Source: Topomyia yanbarensis
Taxonomy: Eukaryota; Arthropoda; Insecta; Diptera; Culicidae
Reading direction: 5' to 3'
DNA: 64,000 nt
NCBI RefSeq assembly: GCF_030247195.1
Contig: NC_080672.1
Coordinates: 307,675,115-307,739,114, forward strand
Part shown: positions 14,182-25,680 of the stretch, piece after piece
How positions within the stretch are numbered: the first letter of the stretch is position 1
Layout: every line of letters starts with the position of its first letter
Position numbers and translations under genes: made by a program
Notes under the pieces: model-generated
Told to the model about the DNA's origin: nothing
The model's database searches: none
What the model saw: the letters and a program-made list of their open reading frames with translations, nothing else

Positions 14182-14734
14182 GGCGATTTTTATTTTATAA
14201 TCATTTTAGCTTTTATGATACTATTTTGCATACATTTTTAGTAAATGTTTAAAGGTATTTGTAGTAATTTTTATGTTGAAACTGCTTCCAAAATGACAGA
14301 GATATAGCCGTTGCCATGGATCACGCCATTTTGTACGTCATGCGCGGTGACCATGATAAATCAAAAACGGCTTATCTGTAATGGAAAAACCAAGTTTTTC
14401 AATAGTAAATGTGTGAACTAAGGATTTCACACAATTCTGTTTTGTTACAAAATTGTGATAATGTTTCTGAAATTTTTAATTTGGATGACTCAATGAATTG
14501 GTTTTAGTCTAAAAAATAGAAATATGCTCAAAATAAAAATTTCGTCCACAAAAAAGCCATTGTAATAAAAAATTATAGGGTGAAGATTTTAAATCGATTT
14601 AGTTATTGCCGAGAAATCGTTATAAATGCTAATTCGTTTTCGAAAAAAACACTATTTTGAGACAATTGCGTTTATTTAAAATTTCAAGTCAATATTGTGA
14701 AATGTTAAAACGAGTTATATTCGAATTCTAGAAT

Positions 14735-15175
14735 GTCATTTTTATGTCGACGGCGCATCATTCTTTTTTCATTAGTAGCGAAGTTTTGCCTATTCGAACG
14801 GCATTCATATTTCTACTGGAGGTCACGCACTTAGTACTTAGCGAAATCACAATATCTACCAAGATATATCCTGATTCATTTGCTTACCTATTTACACCAA
14901 ACCTATCCTGCGACACTTGTATGGATGATGCAGAGAATTCCTCGGTCATAATGGTCACAAGTGTTGAACTAACATTCCTTCCCATCCCAAAATTGACCTG
15001 CATAGGCGTGGCCACGTTATTGATATTTGTCTCTTTAGGTTGTACTCTCGGAGGGTTGTTATTGTATTTCCATAGTCGCGACCAAGACTGGCTCTTTTTG
15101 TCATTCGCTTGTGAATGCCACTAATAGCATCACAGGGTCCTTTTCCATAGGATGTTGCCAAAAATGCCATTCTGC
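14735..15175 (-). pseudogene. Relic of a transposon-encoded protein
   Basis: On the minus strand 15170-14955 reads MAFLATSYGKGPCDAISGIHKRMTKRASL and continues for about 70 codons. The pattern ATS.GKG..D.I.G..KR...RASL resembles a motif I recall from a protein family repeated in many invertebrate genomes and treated as transposon-derived (usual form FATSHGKG..DGIGG..KR). After a stop, further matching-looking residues (QVSQDRFGV...NESGYILVDI) continue in another frame down to about 14740, so the copy is frameshifted and dead. The function of the source protein is not known to me. Confidence 0.5.
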
Positions 15176-15179
15176 GCTT

Positions 15180-17655
15180 AATCCATACTTTGACTGGAAT
15201 CTACAAAACTTGCGAAATTTTTCTTATTTTTGTATTGTGCTACTGCTCCATCAGAAATAAAATAAATTTTAGAATAGTTTGTCAATTGTTTCATAAAATT
15301 TATCATTTTTCAGATGAACAATTGAACTGCAATCAGCCAATCTTCCAGTCTCCCAGTCTTCATTTAAGTTTGTTATTAATATATACCAAATTCGTTACTG
15401 ATACTTTTTCCATATATCAGGTAACTAGCAGTTGGAAAATTGGACTCTGAGATGATTATGACTTTTATTGGTTTATTTTACGTTAAAAATACACTGAAAA
15501 AAAAATTCAGTTTGAACAAGGAAAAGTTTTTTGTCAAATAACTTTTGACTTTTGTAATATTTGACAGTAGGTAGGGAACATAATTACCTATCTTGGAACA
15601 AAATTTCATCCTAATCAAAGATGGTTTTTTTTGAAAATCGACTTTAAATTTTTAAAATGGATATTTTACAGTGTAGGAGTCAACGAAGAATTTTTTCAAT
15701 ATTTTTGTTCAAAAAGTTGACTAATTTTTTCAAAATCACTCCTACAACATTTTTTGAAGGATTTTTCATTTTTAGACTAGCCATTTAAAAAAAAATTGTT
15801 AAAAAAGTTTGGCCCTTTTCAAAAGACAGGTTACATAATTTTTGGAAAAACAAAGTATGCAAAGTGGGTTTTTGTGAAAAAGTTCTCATGTACACAAAGT
15901 TTCATTAAAATCTGAGAGGGTGCTGCCAACATTTGTTCGAGCTGGCGCGAAATACATCTATTTTTCATCCAATCTTTGCAATTCGCTTTTTGACAATATC
16001 GATTTTATTGTGGAATAAAAAAATCAAACTGGTAATATCGATTTTCATTCAAAATTTCCATTAGTAAATCAATGTTGTAAAACGGATTTTGTTTTGCCAA
16101 ATGCCTATCACTAAAACCAAAAATGTCGTTTTTGTACCAAAAGAGGTCAACCCTCCAAATACTCCGTAACTTCGTCCTATCAAGAGGAGGAAAACCTACT
16201 TAAAAACTCAAAGGTGTTTGAAAAAGAAACGTGAATTAAAGAAAGTGTCACGTTGGTCCTACCATTGTCCAAAAACCAGAAGAACTAACTCTAAAAGTAA
16301 TTTTATTGTACAGCCTATAGTAACGCTACGAACGCAATCCACCATTTCAAAACTAAGTTTTCCACCATTAAACTACCAAACTAGTTTGGTATTAGCCCGT
16401 AATACTTATATATCAAGTTCGCTCCCATGACCGCTCCTTCCCGCGAACCTTTTTCAGCTCCACCAGATACGTTTGTTTGGTGCAACTAACCTGGTTTCGT
16501 GACAGTGTTCCCAAATGAAAACCACACCACTGAAAAGTACTAGTAACCCTGACTAAAAACCATGCAGTGCTGACTGGAATGAAGAACATGTTCGATGGAA
16601 AAGTGCTATCGGTGCTACTATACCAAGTAGTGCGAATGCGATGGAAAATGACTAGCCCCACAGCAGGAAGACATGAAAGCATGAACGGTTTATCCGGAAG
16701 GGAAGTCAAAGTCACCATCAACCACGAGAGAATATGTATTGATGACGGTTGAGTACTTTCGTTTATGGACTCGAGTTACCGTACGGTGTATGATGTATTG
16801 CAGTACTAGAACACGTTTCCGAACCAATACATAGAATAAGCTGAAACGTACGCTATTACTGCAAGACCATATGATTGTATTGTGATTGAAGAGTGCCCCA
16901 CTAATAATACCTCTATCAATCCGTTGCACACGCGAATGAATTTTTCGCTGTGAAGAAGAGAAATGAGTAACGCCAAATCAAATGCTATTTAAATCTTTAT
17001 TTCGCGAAACAGCGGAAGAGCGCGTATTGCGTTTTGTGGTAAGAAAAGTTAAATGAGCCCGCTGAAAGAATTACTTAGTATGTTTTCAAATTAGTTTTAC
17101 TGCTTGAGTGTTTATGAGTAATATTTATTTTCATCTACATTGAACCCCTGGAATTTACTCTAAGATGGAACAAATAATTCACAGTGTTGCGACTCGTGTG
17201 AGTATAGGAGAGATGTTCCGTGCTCGAACCAAATACATTCAAACTGCCGTCCTCGACAAAAATTATGCTAATCAGTTTCGAAGCAGTCCTGAAGAAAAGT
17301 ATAATTGCACGCTTATCGCACACCTTATGCCTATATTTTTTTATGGCGAATGAGTCGTTCGTTACAAAAGGTGCTTGATGGAAAATTTTAATGCCATTAA
17401 CTTTTTGTGCATATTTGACATAAACTTAAGCATGTCGTTAAATCTTCTGGTAAATTGGTTTTCAATTGTTTTAGTCGTGTAAAAACATTCAAAAAGAGTA
17501 TCACTAAGTGTATTTGTATTTAAACTTTATTTAGACGCAAATACACTTTGGGATAAGAAAACCATTTCGAAAAAATCGAGTTTCAAGTTTCAAATTACCA
17601 CCGCTCTGGGTAGATAAGTCGCGCTATGGAACGCAATAAATTCCAATTTATTGCT
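15180..17655. other. No gene seen; A/T homopolymer-rich
   Basis: Many short A and T runs; an end-like ACTGAAAAAAAAATTCAG at 15494 may start an unresolved MITE. Short frames around 16218-16930 show no domain. Confidence 0.4.
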
Positions 17656-17662
17656 CGGATCT

Positions 17663-19871
17663 GGGCCGTCGAGAGCCGCGCCGGGCCCCGGGGTTTGAAG
17701 TACTGACGGGCCCTACCATATATGACTTCTTATTTCAATATCGATTAGAGAAACTATACGGATGCAACCGTTTCAATTAAACTATTTTTTATGAATATTG
17801 TTTATTTGACACGATTCAATGCGTTAGCTTAACAGAGTCGTCAGTATTTTAAATAAGTAATAGATGGAAAAAATAAAAATAATAAAGGAATATTTGTGGC
17901 TGGCCATTAGAATTACTTGCGTCCGATTTGCCATTGCGATTGGAAACCTTTTTTGCGGCATTGCCATACAGTCCATATCGCCATCGTTCATGCTCCCTTG
18001 ACGCACGTTAATGCTACCATCGTTAATGCTGCCCAGAATCCGAGCGTAGAAAAATTGACATCCCTCTTTGTGAGCTTGAAAGAGAAACAAAATTCAATTC
18101 ATGCCCGCCGCGATGAATCGAAGGTTTGTTTGTTTCCCTCGTTCTTCGCTTTTTCGGTACAACGCATATATTCGGTTTCAGGAGCAAACTGAATTTTGTT
18201 TCTATACTAGCTCTGAGATCATCAAGCAAAAGTGCACCAGATATAGATTATGCAGTTCAGTTATGCTCGAAAATGTAAAAAAACTGCCTACAAACTGTCC
18301 ACATAATAACAAATGAATGCTTCGGTCAGTTTGGCAGTGAATTAATGAGGGAAGCATTGAAACTGAATGTTGAATTATTCAGAAATAGGCAACTGAATGT
18401 GAAATTTCGCGTTACTGATGCTACCTTGTTTCTTGTTGTTGGTACATGTTGTTGATTTTGAGGAACTGGATGCAGCTATTGCAGTTGTCACTATGACCTG
18501 AACGAATTTTCTTTATTGGTTTCTGAACATGGTAAAATCGGTTTTGGAATCATGTTACATTTGCGCTGACATTCAGAGAGAAAACATTCTGAATGCGATG
18601 ACTGTGATCCAACAGCGAAATCTGCTGTTAGAAAGATTGAGACAGAGAGTTGTGAGAGAAAGAGTTTCGACTTTTGGTGAAAACTAATGGGTAGAATAAG
18701 TATCTAGTTAAATTCCCATATTTTTCTGCATCAAATGTGTACACTGGAACTTCCATTTACGAACCAAGCCAAAGGTTCGTAAATTGAATTAGTTCGTTTT
18801 TTGGGATTTAGATCGTAAAAAAAGTTCACTTCACATTCTTATTAAAATTCGTTGGTTGAGTAACATTATCGATTACCCTAAGAATATGGGTATTTCCGGA
18901 ACGGGCTTGACAAGTACATGATGAAAAAGGAAATTTAATACCTTTTGAAATCCAGGATGGAGACTTCCGATTGAACAATAATCTCGATAACCCCAACAAT
19001 TTGGGAATTTTTGAAACGGGCTTGACGAGTAGATGATAGAAATGGTACTTTGGAGCTATTTCGAACAATATCTGTATAAACTATGAGGGTATTTTTAAGC
19101 AGGTTTGACGAATAGATGAGCGATGCCCTTTTGAAGGCCAATATAGCGTCTTCTGGTTGAGAAAAGTTTTCTATAATCATATCATCCGCATCACAAATCA
19201 ATATACCTATATCTCTACACAAACCTCTAAGTACCACCCCCTGGTAATTACGTAGCTTGACGGTAATTCCCCCCCCCCCCTTGTCAACGTAAAATTAAAA
19301 AAAATAAAAAACGATTTTAGTTATTCCCCTTTAAAAAAGTTACGTCGCATGACCTGACCCACTACCTCCCTGTCGTCACACATCATCACAAAATACAATA
19401 CTCCCCCTCCCCCATATAATGCTACATCATTTATGGATGATCCCTTATAGAGATGTCTTAACTAGAATTCGCCATGTTGGTTTTCAAAATCGCTTCATTC
19501 ATAGATTTTCGTCATTTACTCGTCAACCCCATTCCGAAAATATCCAACTTTTATTAGTAACAGTTAGCTAAGAATATGATAAATTGTATACAACTTCATA
19601 CTGTACACTTTGACAAACACTTGCGATAAATGAAACCAGAATGGTTCAATAGCACTGTTAAATGAATTTAATTGGGTTACGTTCACGTACTTCAGAAAAC
19701 CATTGGAACGATTGGAACGTAGTTATATAATATATTTGCAGTGTCGACAGAAACAATAAACTTCAACAATTAAATTAAAATAAATTTAATTCAGTTAAAA
19801 ATGCGGGCCCCCAAAACAGACCCGGGCCCCAGGGTAGTTGCCCCCCCTGACCCCCCCTCTCGTCGGGCCTG
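17663..19871. mobile_element. Possible DNA element with GGGCC(C)G(A/T)CGAGAG termini
   Basis: The left end GGGCCGTCGAGAGCCGC and the right end (reverse complement) CAGGCCCGACGAGAGGGG are similar, and both lead to a GGGCCCCGGG-type motif within 40 bp. CGGATCT occurs directly outside both (17656-17662 and 19872-19878). The interior includes a ~110-bp degenerate tandem repeat (18860-19160) and a poly-C run at 19269. Ends differ in length by two bases, so this is tentative. Confidence 0.45.
18860..19170. repeat. Degenerate ~110-bp tandem repeat
   Basis: Three units share ATTTTT/TTTCCGGAACGGGCTTGAC-(A/G)AGTA-ATGA and a following ...GGAAATTTAATACC/GGTACTTTGG segment. Overlapping minus-strand frames here are translations of the repeat. 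Confidence 0.55.
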
Positions 19872-19879
19872 CGGATCTC

Positions 19880-21570
19880 TATGTAGATGTGGGAAAATGC
19901 TTGCCAAATTAGTTAAAATGAAACCGTTCCACTTTCTCCAGATACTACAACCAAACAATAATGAAATTCAAACGACATGTAAATCAATACGAATGTAAAC
20001 ATACAATGCTTGAATCAAAAATCTGATTGTAAATTAAATAAAAACCAATTCATTCAACTATAGCACCAAAAGGCATATGTTTTTACACTTTCATTCGTGT
20101 GATATTACATGTCATTTATTTTACAGCAATATTGGGTTAAAAATACATAAAAGTGCATTGGTTTTCCGTTCAATGAAACTGTAACTTTCAATCAACATGT
20201 AAAATTATAATAAAATTCGTTGAGGAAAGCACGAAAAGTCGTGTGTATTTGTGGTGGAACTTAATTTTACATTTATATTCATGATCCAAATATATGCATG
20301 AAAATAAATTTAAAATCACAAAATATTTTTTTCTGTGTAGTAAACCAAGGAATTTCACAAACATTTCAGGAGTTTATCTTACCATATGGGGAATGTCACG
20401 AAGATCCGTCCAAAAATTTTAAAATCATGACCGACCATTTTCGATTCTTATTAAACTGACACGTTTCACCAACATGCAAGACTTAACATTTTTCCACAGC
20501 CAATAAGATCATTTCACTACTGAACAATTTTTTAAGAGGGCGTAGAAGTTTTTGTATGTAGTATGTTCGAAAAAAGTTCGATTACTGTCTTTTAAACAGC
20601 AAAACTGTCTGAGAACGAGTTACAGGGAATGAATACTTCGGCACAAAAAAAAATCACTGAAAAAAAATTGTCATTTTTCATACAAACAGAAACTTACGTT
20701 AAAAATTTAAATTGCAAAAAATCCCATATTTTAAAATTTTTATATTTTGTCAACAAAAACCATATCAAACCAAAATGAATTTAACAAAAATCTAACAATC
20801 GAAATGCGATAGTTGTCGAAATATTTAGTATTTTGCTCCAACAAAAACACTATAATTTCGTAAAATTGTGCCCTTTTTAAACATTATTCGCGTTTCTCCT
20901 TCATTAACTATCAACAATCCAAATGTGATTCAACTATATAGGTAGTTTAATTCTCTTCATGCTATGGTTGTTTTCATGTAGCCTTCGAATGGTTTACAAT
21001 ATCGCGTTGATGTCAAAGAGAAAGTTACAGAAAATTTTATGAGTATTTTGAAAAAAATTAAGTTTCTTGATGGAGAAACGCGATTAACATATTAAAAGGC
21101 CGTAATAAAACAAAATAATTGTTTTTGTTGACACAAAATTCAAAAATATCTCGAAAGCTACTACAGGACTTCTTGGTTTTGAACATTTTGATTTGAAATG
21201 GCATTTAGGATCATATTCAGTAAGGAAATTGTATTTTTGACTGCAAATAGCATGAATTATTATTGTTTAAGTGCAGAAGTATTCATTGCCAGTAACTTTC
21301 TTAGATAGTTTTACTATATTTTTTTAAAATGTTATTATAGACGCTTTACCATGAACGGTCATTCGCGTCTTAGTTTTAGTGTATGTATGGTAAATGAGCA
21401 AAATCGTTTTGAAAGTAATGAGCGCCAAACAGTGTTTCAAATAAACCACACATTTCACTCCAAGGAGCCAGTTTCCAAAGGAGCGGTGGAAACCAATCAT
21501 TGTTATGCACGTTTCTGGGAGTGAGTAAAAAAAATTGAACCAATCCAAGCAGATTTTGACTCTTACACTG
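19880..21570. other. No gene seen
   Basis: AT-rich. TTTTTTTCTGTGTA at 20325 resembles the right end of a CACACAGAAAAAA-type MITE, without a matching left end nearby. Confidence 0.4.
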
Positions 21571-23730
21571 CACGGAAAAAAATTGTTCCCAACATCGTGA
21601 ATAAAGTGCCATGAATTCTGGAACAATCACGTTTTTACGTTACGAAAACTGGACCATGACCAAAAATCATGGCTTTTATAATTATGTTCAATTTCCCTTC
21701 AGTAACGCTCGCATAACGCTTTCATTAGTGGAAATATTTGATTTTGTTTTGTGAACTTCAGTCACGGTTTCCGCCAAGAACTAGTTCAAAACATTATGAG
21801 CATTATTCATAAAACCAAAGGTTGACTCATGATTTTTTTTCATAGTTATAGGAACAATAGTTCACAAAATCAAAATATTCTGGCTATTTTTTCGTGAACT
21901 ATTTCACAAAATTCGAAATTTTATTCATGAATCCATTTAATCCCCGTGAACTAATTCATGATTCCCAATATATTAGTCACGATACAATATCCGTGCTCGT
22001 GGAATGGTTCATAAAATCATCATTCCTGAACTAATTCATGATTCTTAATATAATAGTTACGATCCAATATCCATGATCGTAAAATAGTTCACGACATCAT
22101 GAAATATTATTCATGTATTCGTGAACCGATTCATGATGCCTAGTATAATAGTCACAACTTACCATTCGTTCACATTCACGAAATCAAAAAATATTATTCA
22201 TGTATTCGTGAACTGGTTCATGATTCCTAACATACTAGTCACGATCCAATATCTGTACTCGTGAAAAAGTTTACGAAATCATGAAATATTCATGTATTCG
22301 TGAACTAGTTCATGATTCCTAATATATTAGTTACGATCCAATATCCGTGCTCATGAAATATTATTCATGTATTCGTGAACCGGTTCATGATACCTAGTAT
22401 AATAATCACAACTTACCATTCGTTTTCGTGAAATAGTTCACGAAATCATAAAATATGCATGCATTCGTGAACTGGTTCATTATTCCTAGTACATGATTTA
22501 CGATCTATCTAGTATCTATTTGCGTGCTTCTGATATTTAGAAGATATCCCTAATCATTTACAATTTCATGCAACATGGTAATGAAATTTTTACGTGAACT
22601 CTATCACAAAATTTGGAGTATTATTCGCAAAATCATTTTTATTCCATGCATTTTTTATGAAATACCCAGCTGCTAGCGACCAGTAATAGGTACGAGCAGT
22701 AGATATAAAAAAAACTACTAGAACCTCGAACATCGTTATTTATTTTATAAAGTTCATTGTGATGTTCGGACAGAAAACAAAAACTGCACTGAGAATAGTG
22801 TTCGTGATGTGTGCGCACCCAAAATAGTGTGCGTGATATAGTTCACAGAACCAGATATCTCGAATGAGTCTTATTTTAATGATCCAGTTCATATTGTCAC
22901 GTTATTCCGAGTAAAAAAAACCATTGGTAACCAAAAAGTAATAGATCACGATAAGGCGAAAAGAATTGACGAATACCGTAATAAAACTGCTGATATCATG
23001 AACATTAGTTACATTGTTCTTTGAAAGTAAGCTCTAAAATAAAATATCATGATAACATGAACAGAAATTACGAAAATCGTGACTAAGATCCTGAAGTCAT
23101 GAACACAAATCACACAACTAGTTACAAAAATATCTAAATTCGTGACCAAGATCCTGAAATCATGAATATGAATTGATCTATTCATGGCTAAAATACTACG
23201 ATAACATGAACAGAAGAAGAGATCCTGAAATTATGAACTTAAATCACACAACTCGGGACAAAAAATATTTAAAATCGTGACAAAGATCCTGAAATCATGA
23301 ACATGAAGCATTCTACTCATGACTACAATATCACGATAACGTGAATGGAAATTACGAACATCGCGATTAAGATCTTGAAATCATGAGCTTAAATCCCGCT
23401 AAAGTCATGAGAATTCACAAGAATCGCGAATAAGCTCTTGAAATCATGAACAACGTTTGACTGTCGACTGTGTATTCCCAAATCATGAACAAGAATCACA
23501 ACAAAAACTAAACATGTCCAGGGAACAACAACAGTAACCCAACCAACCATTCTAATGTAACGCCATGTATATATTCGGGGCAAACTGGTTTTGAGAAAAC
23601 ACAAATAGTTTCATGAATACGAGGTTTATTATTCATAATTTCAGAAACTTGGTCACGGTTTTCGTAAATCGTTCAGCTCACGAAATCGTGATCTTTTGTT
23701 CATGAATTTATGAACGGATTTTTTTCCGTG
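21571..23730. repeat. Large element of TTCGTGAAC/ATCATGAAC repeats with CACGGAAAAAAAT ends
   Basis: CACGGAAAAAAAT at 21571 is mirrored exactly at 23718-23730. The left half has 80-95-bp units with TGTATTCGTGAAC, TTCATGATTCCTA and GTCACGATCCAATATC (for example near 22108, 22200, 22292, 22370, 22458). The right half has inversely related units with GATCCTGAAATCATGAAC and ATCACGATAAC. No target duplication recognised; no coding. Confidence 0.7.
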
Positions 23731-23749
23731 TGATAAAAAATCACACTAT

Positions 23750-24257
23750 AAAACCGAAGGACATTTAACATCATTTTCAAGAGCACTTGCATGTTGAAAA
23801 GCAAATGAAATGATTTCCCTTCGAATTTCACATGAAAATCTAATAAAACGCAGTTCATGTCCTATTTCAAATTATATTCATACAACTTTCAAATGAGTAT
23901 GCTTCGTTGAATTTTAGAGTCGCATTGTATGAACTTTCCACATAACATTCATGTGAAAAAGATAGAGTGCATATCCATATGCAAAACAATTAATTTTGCC
24001 GATTGTTCTACCCATTACATCTAAGGGGAAAACTAATCGATATTCACGTGTAATTAATTTGGAAATCTTATGCAATGGTATTTCTTATGATGTTTATGTG
24101 ATTTTCACATAATGTTAGTAAGAATTCCACTTGAAAATCACATTATCTACACTCTATGCCTACAAATGGCAAACGTATCCTTTTCATGTGTTTTACAATT
24201 GAATCAATTTAAGTGTTTTCCACATGATGTTAACGTGTCTAGTTTTTTCATTGTAGG
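23750..24257. mobile_element. Probable MITE rich in CATGTGAAAATC motifs
   Basis: TATAAAACC...TTTAACATCATTTTCAAGAG at the left is mirrored by the reverse complement of 24225-24257 (TACAATGAAAAAACTAGACACG, GTTAACATCATGTGGAAAAC). Internal CACATGAAAATC words in both orientations. Ends approximate. Confidence 0.4.
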
Positions 24258-24949
24258 TTTTCACTCCTAGTTTTGGCTCCTCCTGTTCATTCCGGTTTGT
24301 GATTCTTGTACTGTCACCGCTTATAGACCGAATTTAATTTCAAACTTTGCTAACAGTTCTTCAAGATTTGTACGTTTAAATTCTCAATTATCCCAGCAGC
24401 ACGTATGTATTGAAACAAGTCCTTTGTTTACAATTTAATTTTCTTTAACAAATATAATATTATAACACGGGGAAACATATCTCAAATCCGGTGAAAAATT
24501 ATTTCTGCTGGAGTGATGAAATCGAAATAGTTCAAATGCATAGTGGAAGGATGCAAAACAGGTGTACTTTTTATTACTGTAATAGCCGTGTGCACTAACC
24601 ATTGAATGTCAACCTGCGAGGTCTATTGAAAAAGAAGATTTCGCCACGAACTGTACTAAGATTCTGTTTTACTTTTGTGATTGATAAAATTAAAATCAAA
24701 AATCTTAATTGAGCTCAACATCGGGCTTTTAAACTGTATGCTGCAATTGACAAACTATGTTTTTTCAACGCATGCTGATTGGAGTGATTTTTGAAACACT
24801 GGCGCAAAAATGTCTACGCTATTTCGAAAAAAATGCTCTTGTTCGAGTCGGCGGTGGTCATATTTTGTGGTCGGCCGGTTTCGCATGAAGTCCCTCATAT
24901 ACGAACTTCATTTTAGCCGCTATTTAAATTTTAGGCAAAAAATCATTTA

Positions 24950-25450
24950 TTTCTGCTATTCACTTTGTGCACTTATTCATTTTGTTTATTTCATATATTT
25001 TCAATATTTGATTAATTTAATTTGATTAGTTTTAATTTTGTTCAGTTTATCAAGCGAATAATTTTATTCTTTAGATTCATTTTTTTAAATTTATTCCTTT
25101 TTTGCATTTTATGAATTTCATTATTTTAATTAACTTTATTCGTTGCTTTCATTTTGTTCTTCTTATGCATTTGATTCATTTTGTTGCTTTCATTTATTTC
25201 ATTTTTTATCATTTTGTTAGCTTTCTACAGTTTTTCCATTTCATTCATTGTTTTCTTGTCATTTGGCACATTTCATTCATTTTGTTCACGCTATGTTTTG
25301 TTCATTGTATTCCATTTATTCATTTTGCGCATTATATTAATTTTACTCGTTTCAATTCTTTTTTTTTTTCCTTCCTAATATTCTACTTCGCACTTAATCA
25401 ATAGCAATAATAATTCATTGTTTATTTAATTAATTTGAATCATTTTGTTA
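24950..25450. repeat. Low-complexity TTCATTTTGTT tract
   Basis: About 500 bp made almost wholly of TTCATTTTGTT, TTTATTCA and TTAATTT words, a decayed simple repeat. The 100-codon Phe/Ile-rich frames here are artefacts of it. Confidence 0.7.
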
Positions 25451-25552
25451 ATTTTAACCGAATTTCGAAAGAATTTATAGCAGTTACAGTAGTTTTATAT
25501 GGAATAGGTAGTAAAACTAGGTATATTTTTTACATTTTAACGATATTCAATT

Positions 25553-25680
25553 AGCTAGAGATTACTGGGCAGGGAAAGTTATGAAAATTGGAACCATAGT
25601 ACTCAAGTGAGAGCAAGGATGTGAAGTAAACAGATCGGAAAACTAGATGTGGCAGGGTCATTAGAACAGGCTTAATATCG
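25553..25680 (+). repeat. Dispersed repeat containing GATCGGAAAACTAG
   Basis: Carries GGGAAAGTTATGAA, AGTACTCAAG.GAGAGCAAGGA, GATCGGAAAACTAG and CAGGGTCAT in order. Related copies lie at 2505-2600, 3430-3510, 28910-28990 and, on the minus strand, 48010-48120. Confidence 0.5.

Noticed and set aside
25102..25404. 100-codon Phe/Ile-rich open frame
   Set aside because: It is the translation of a degenerate TTCATTTTGTT simple repeat; no protein-like signal.
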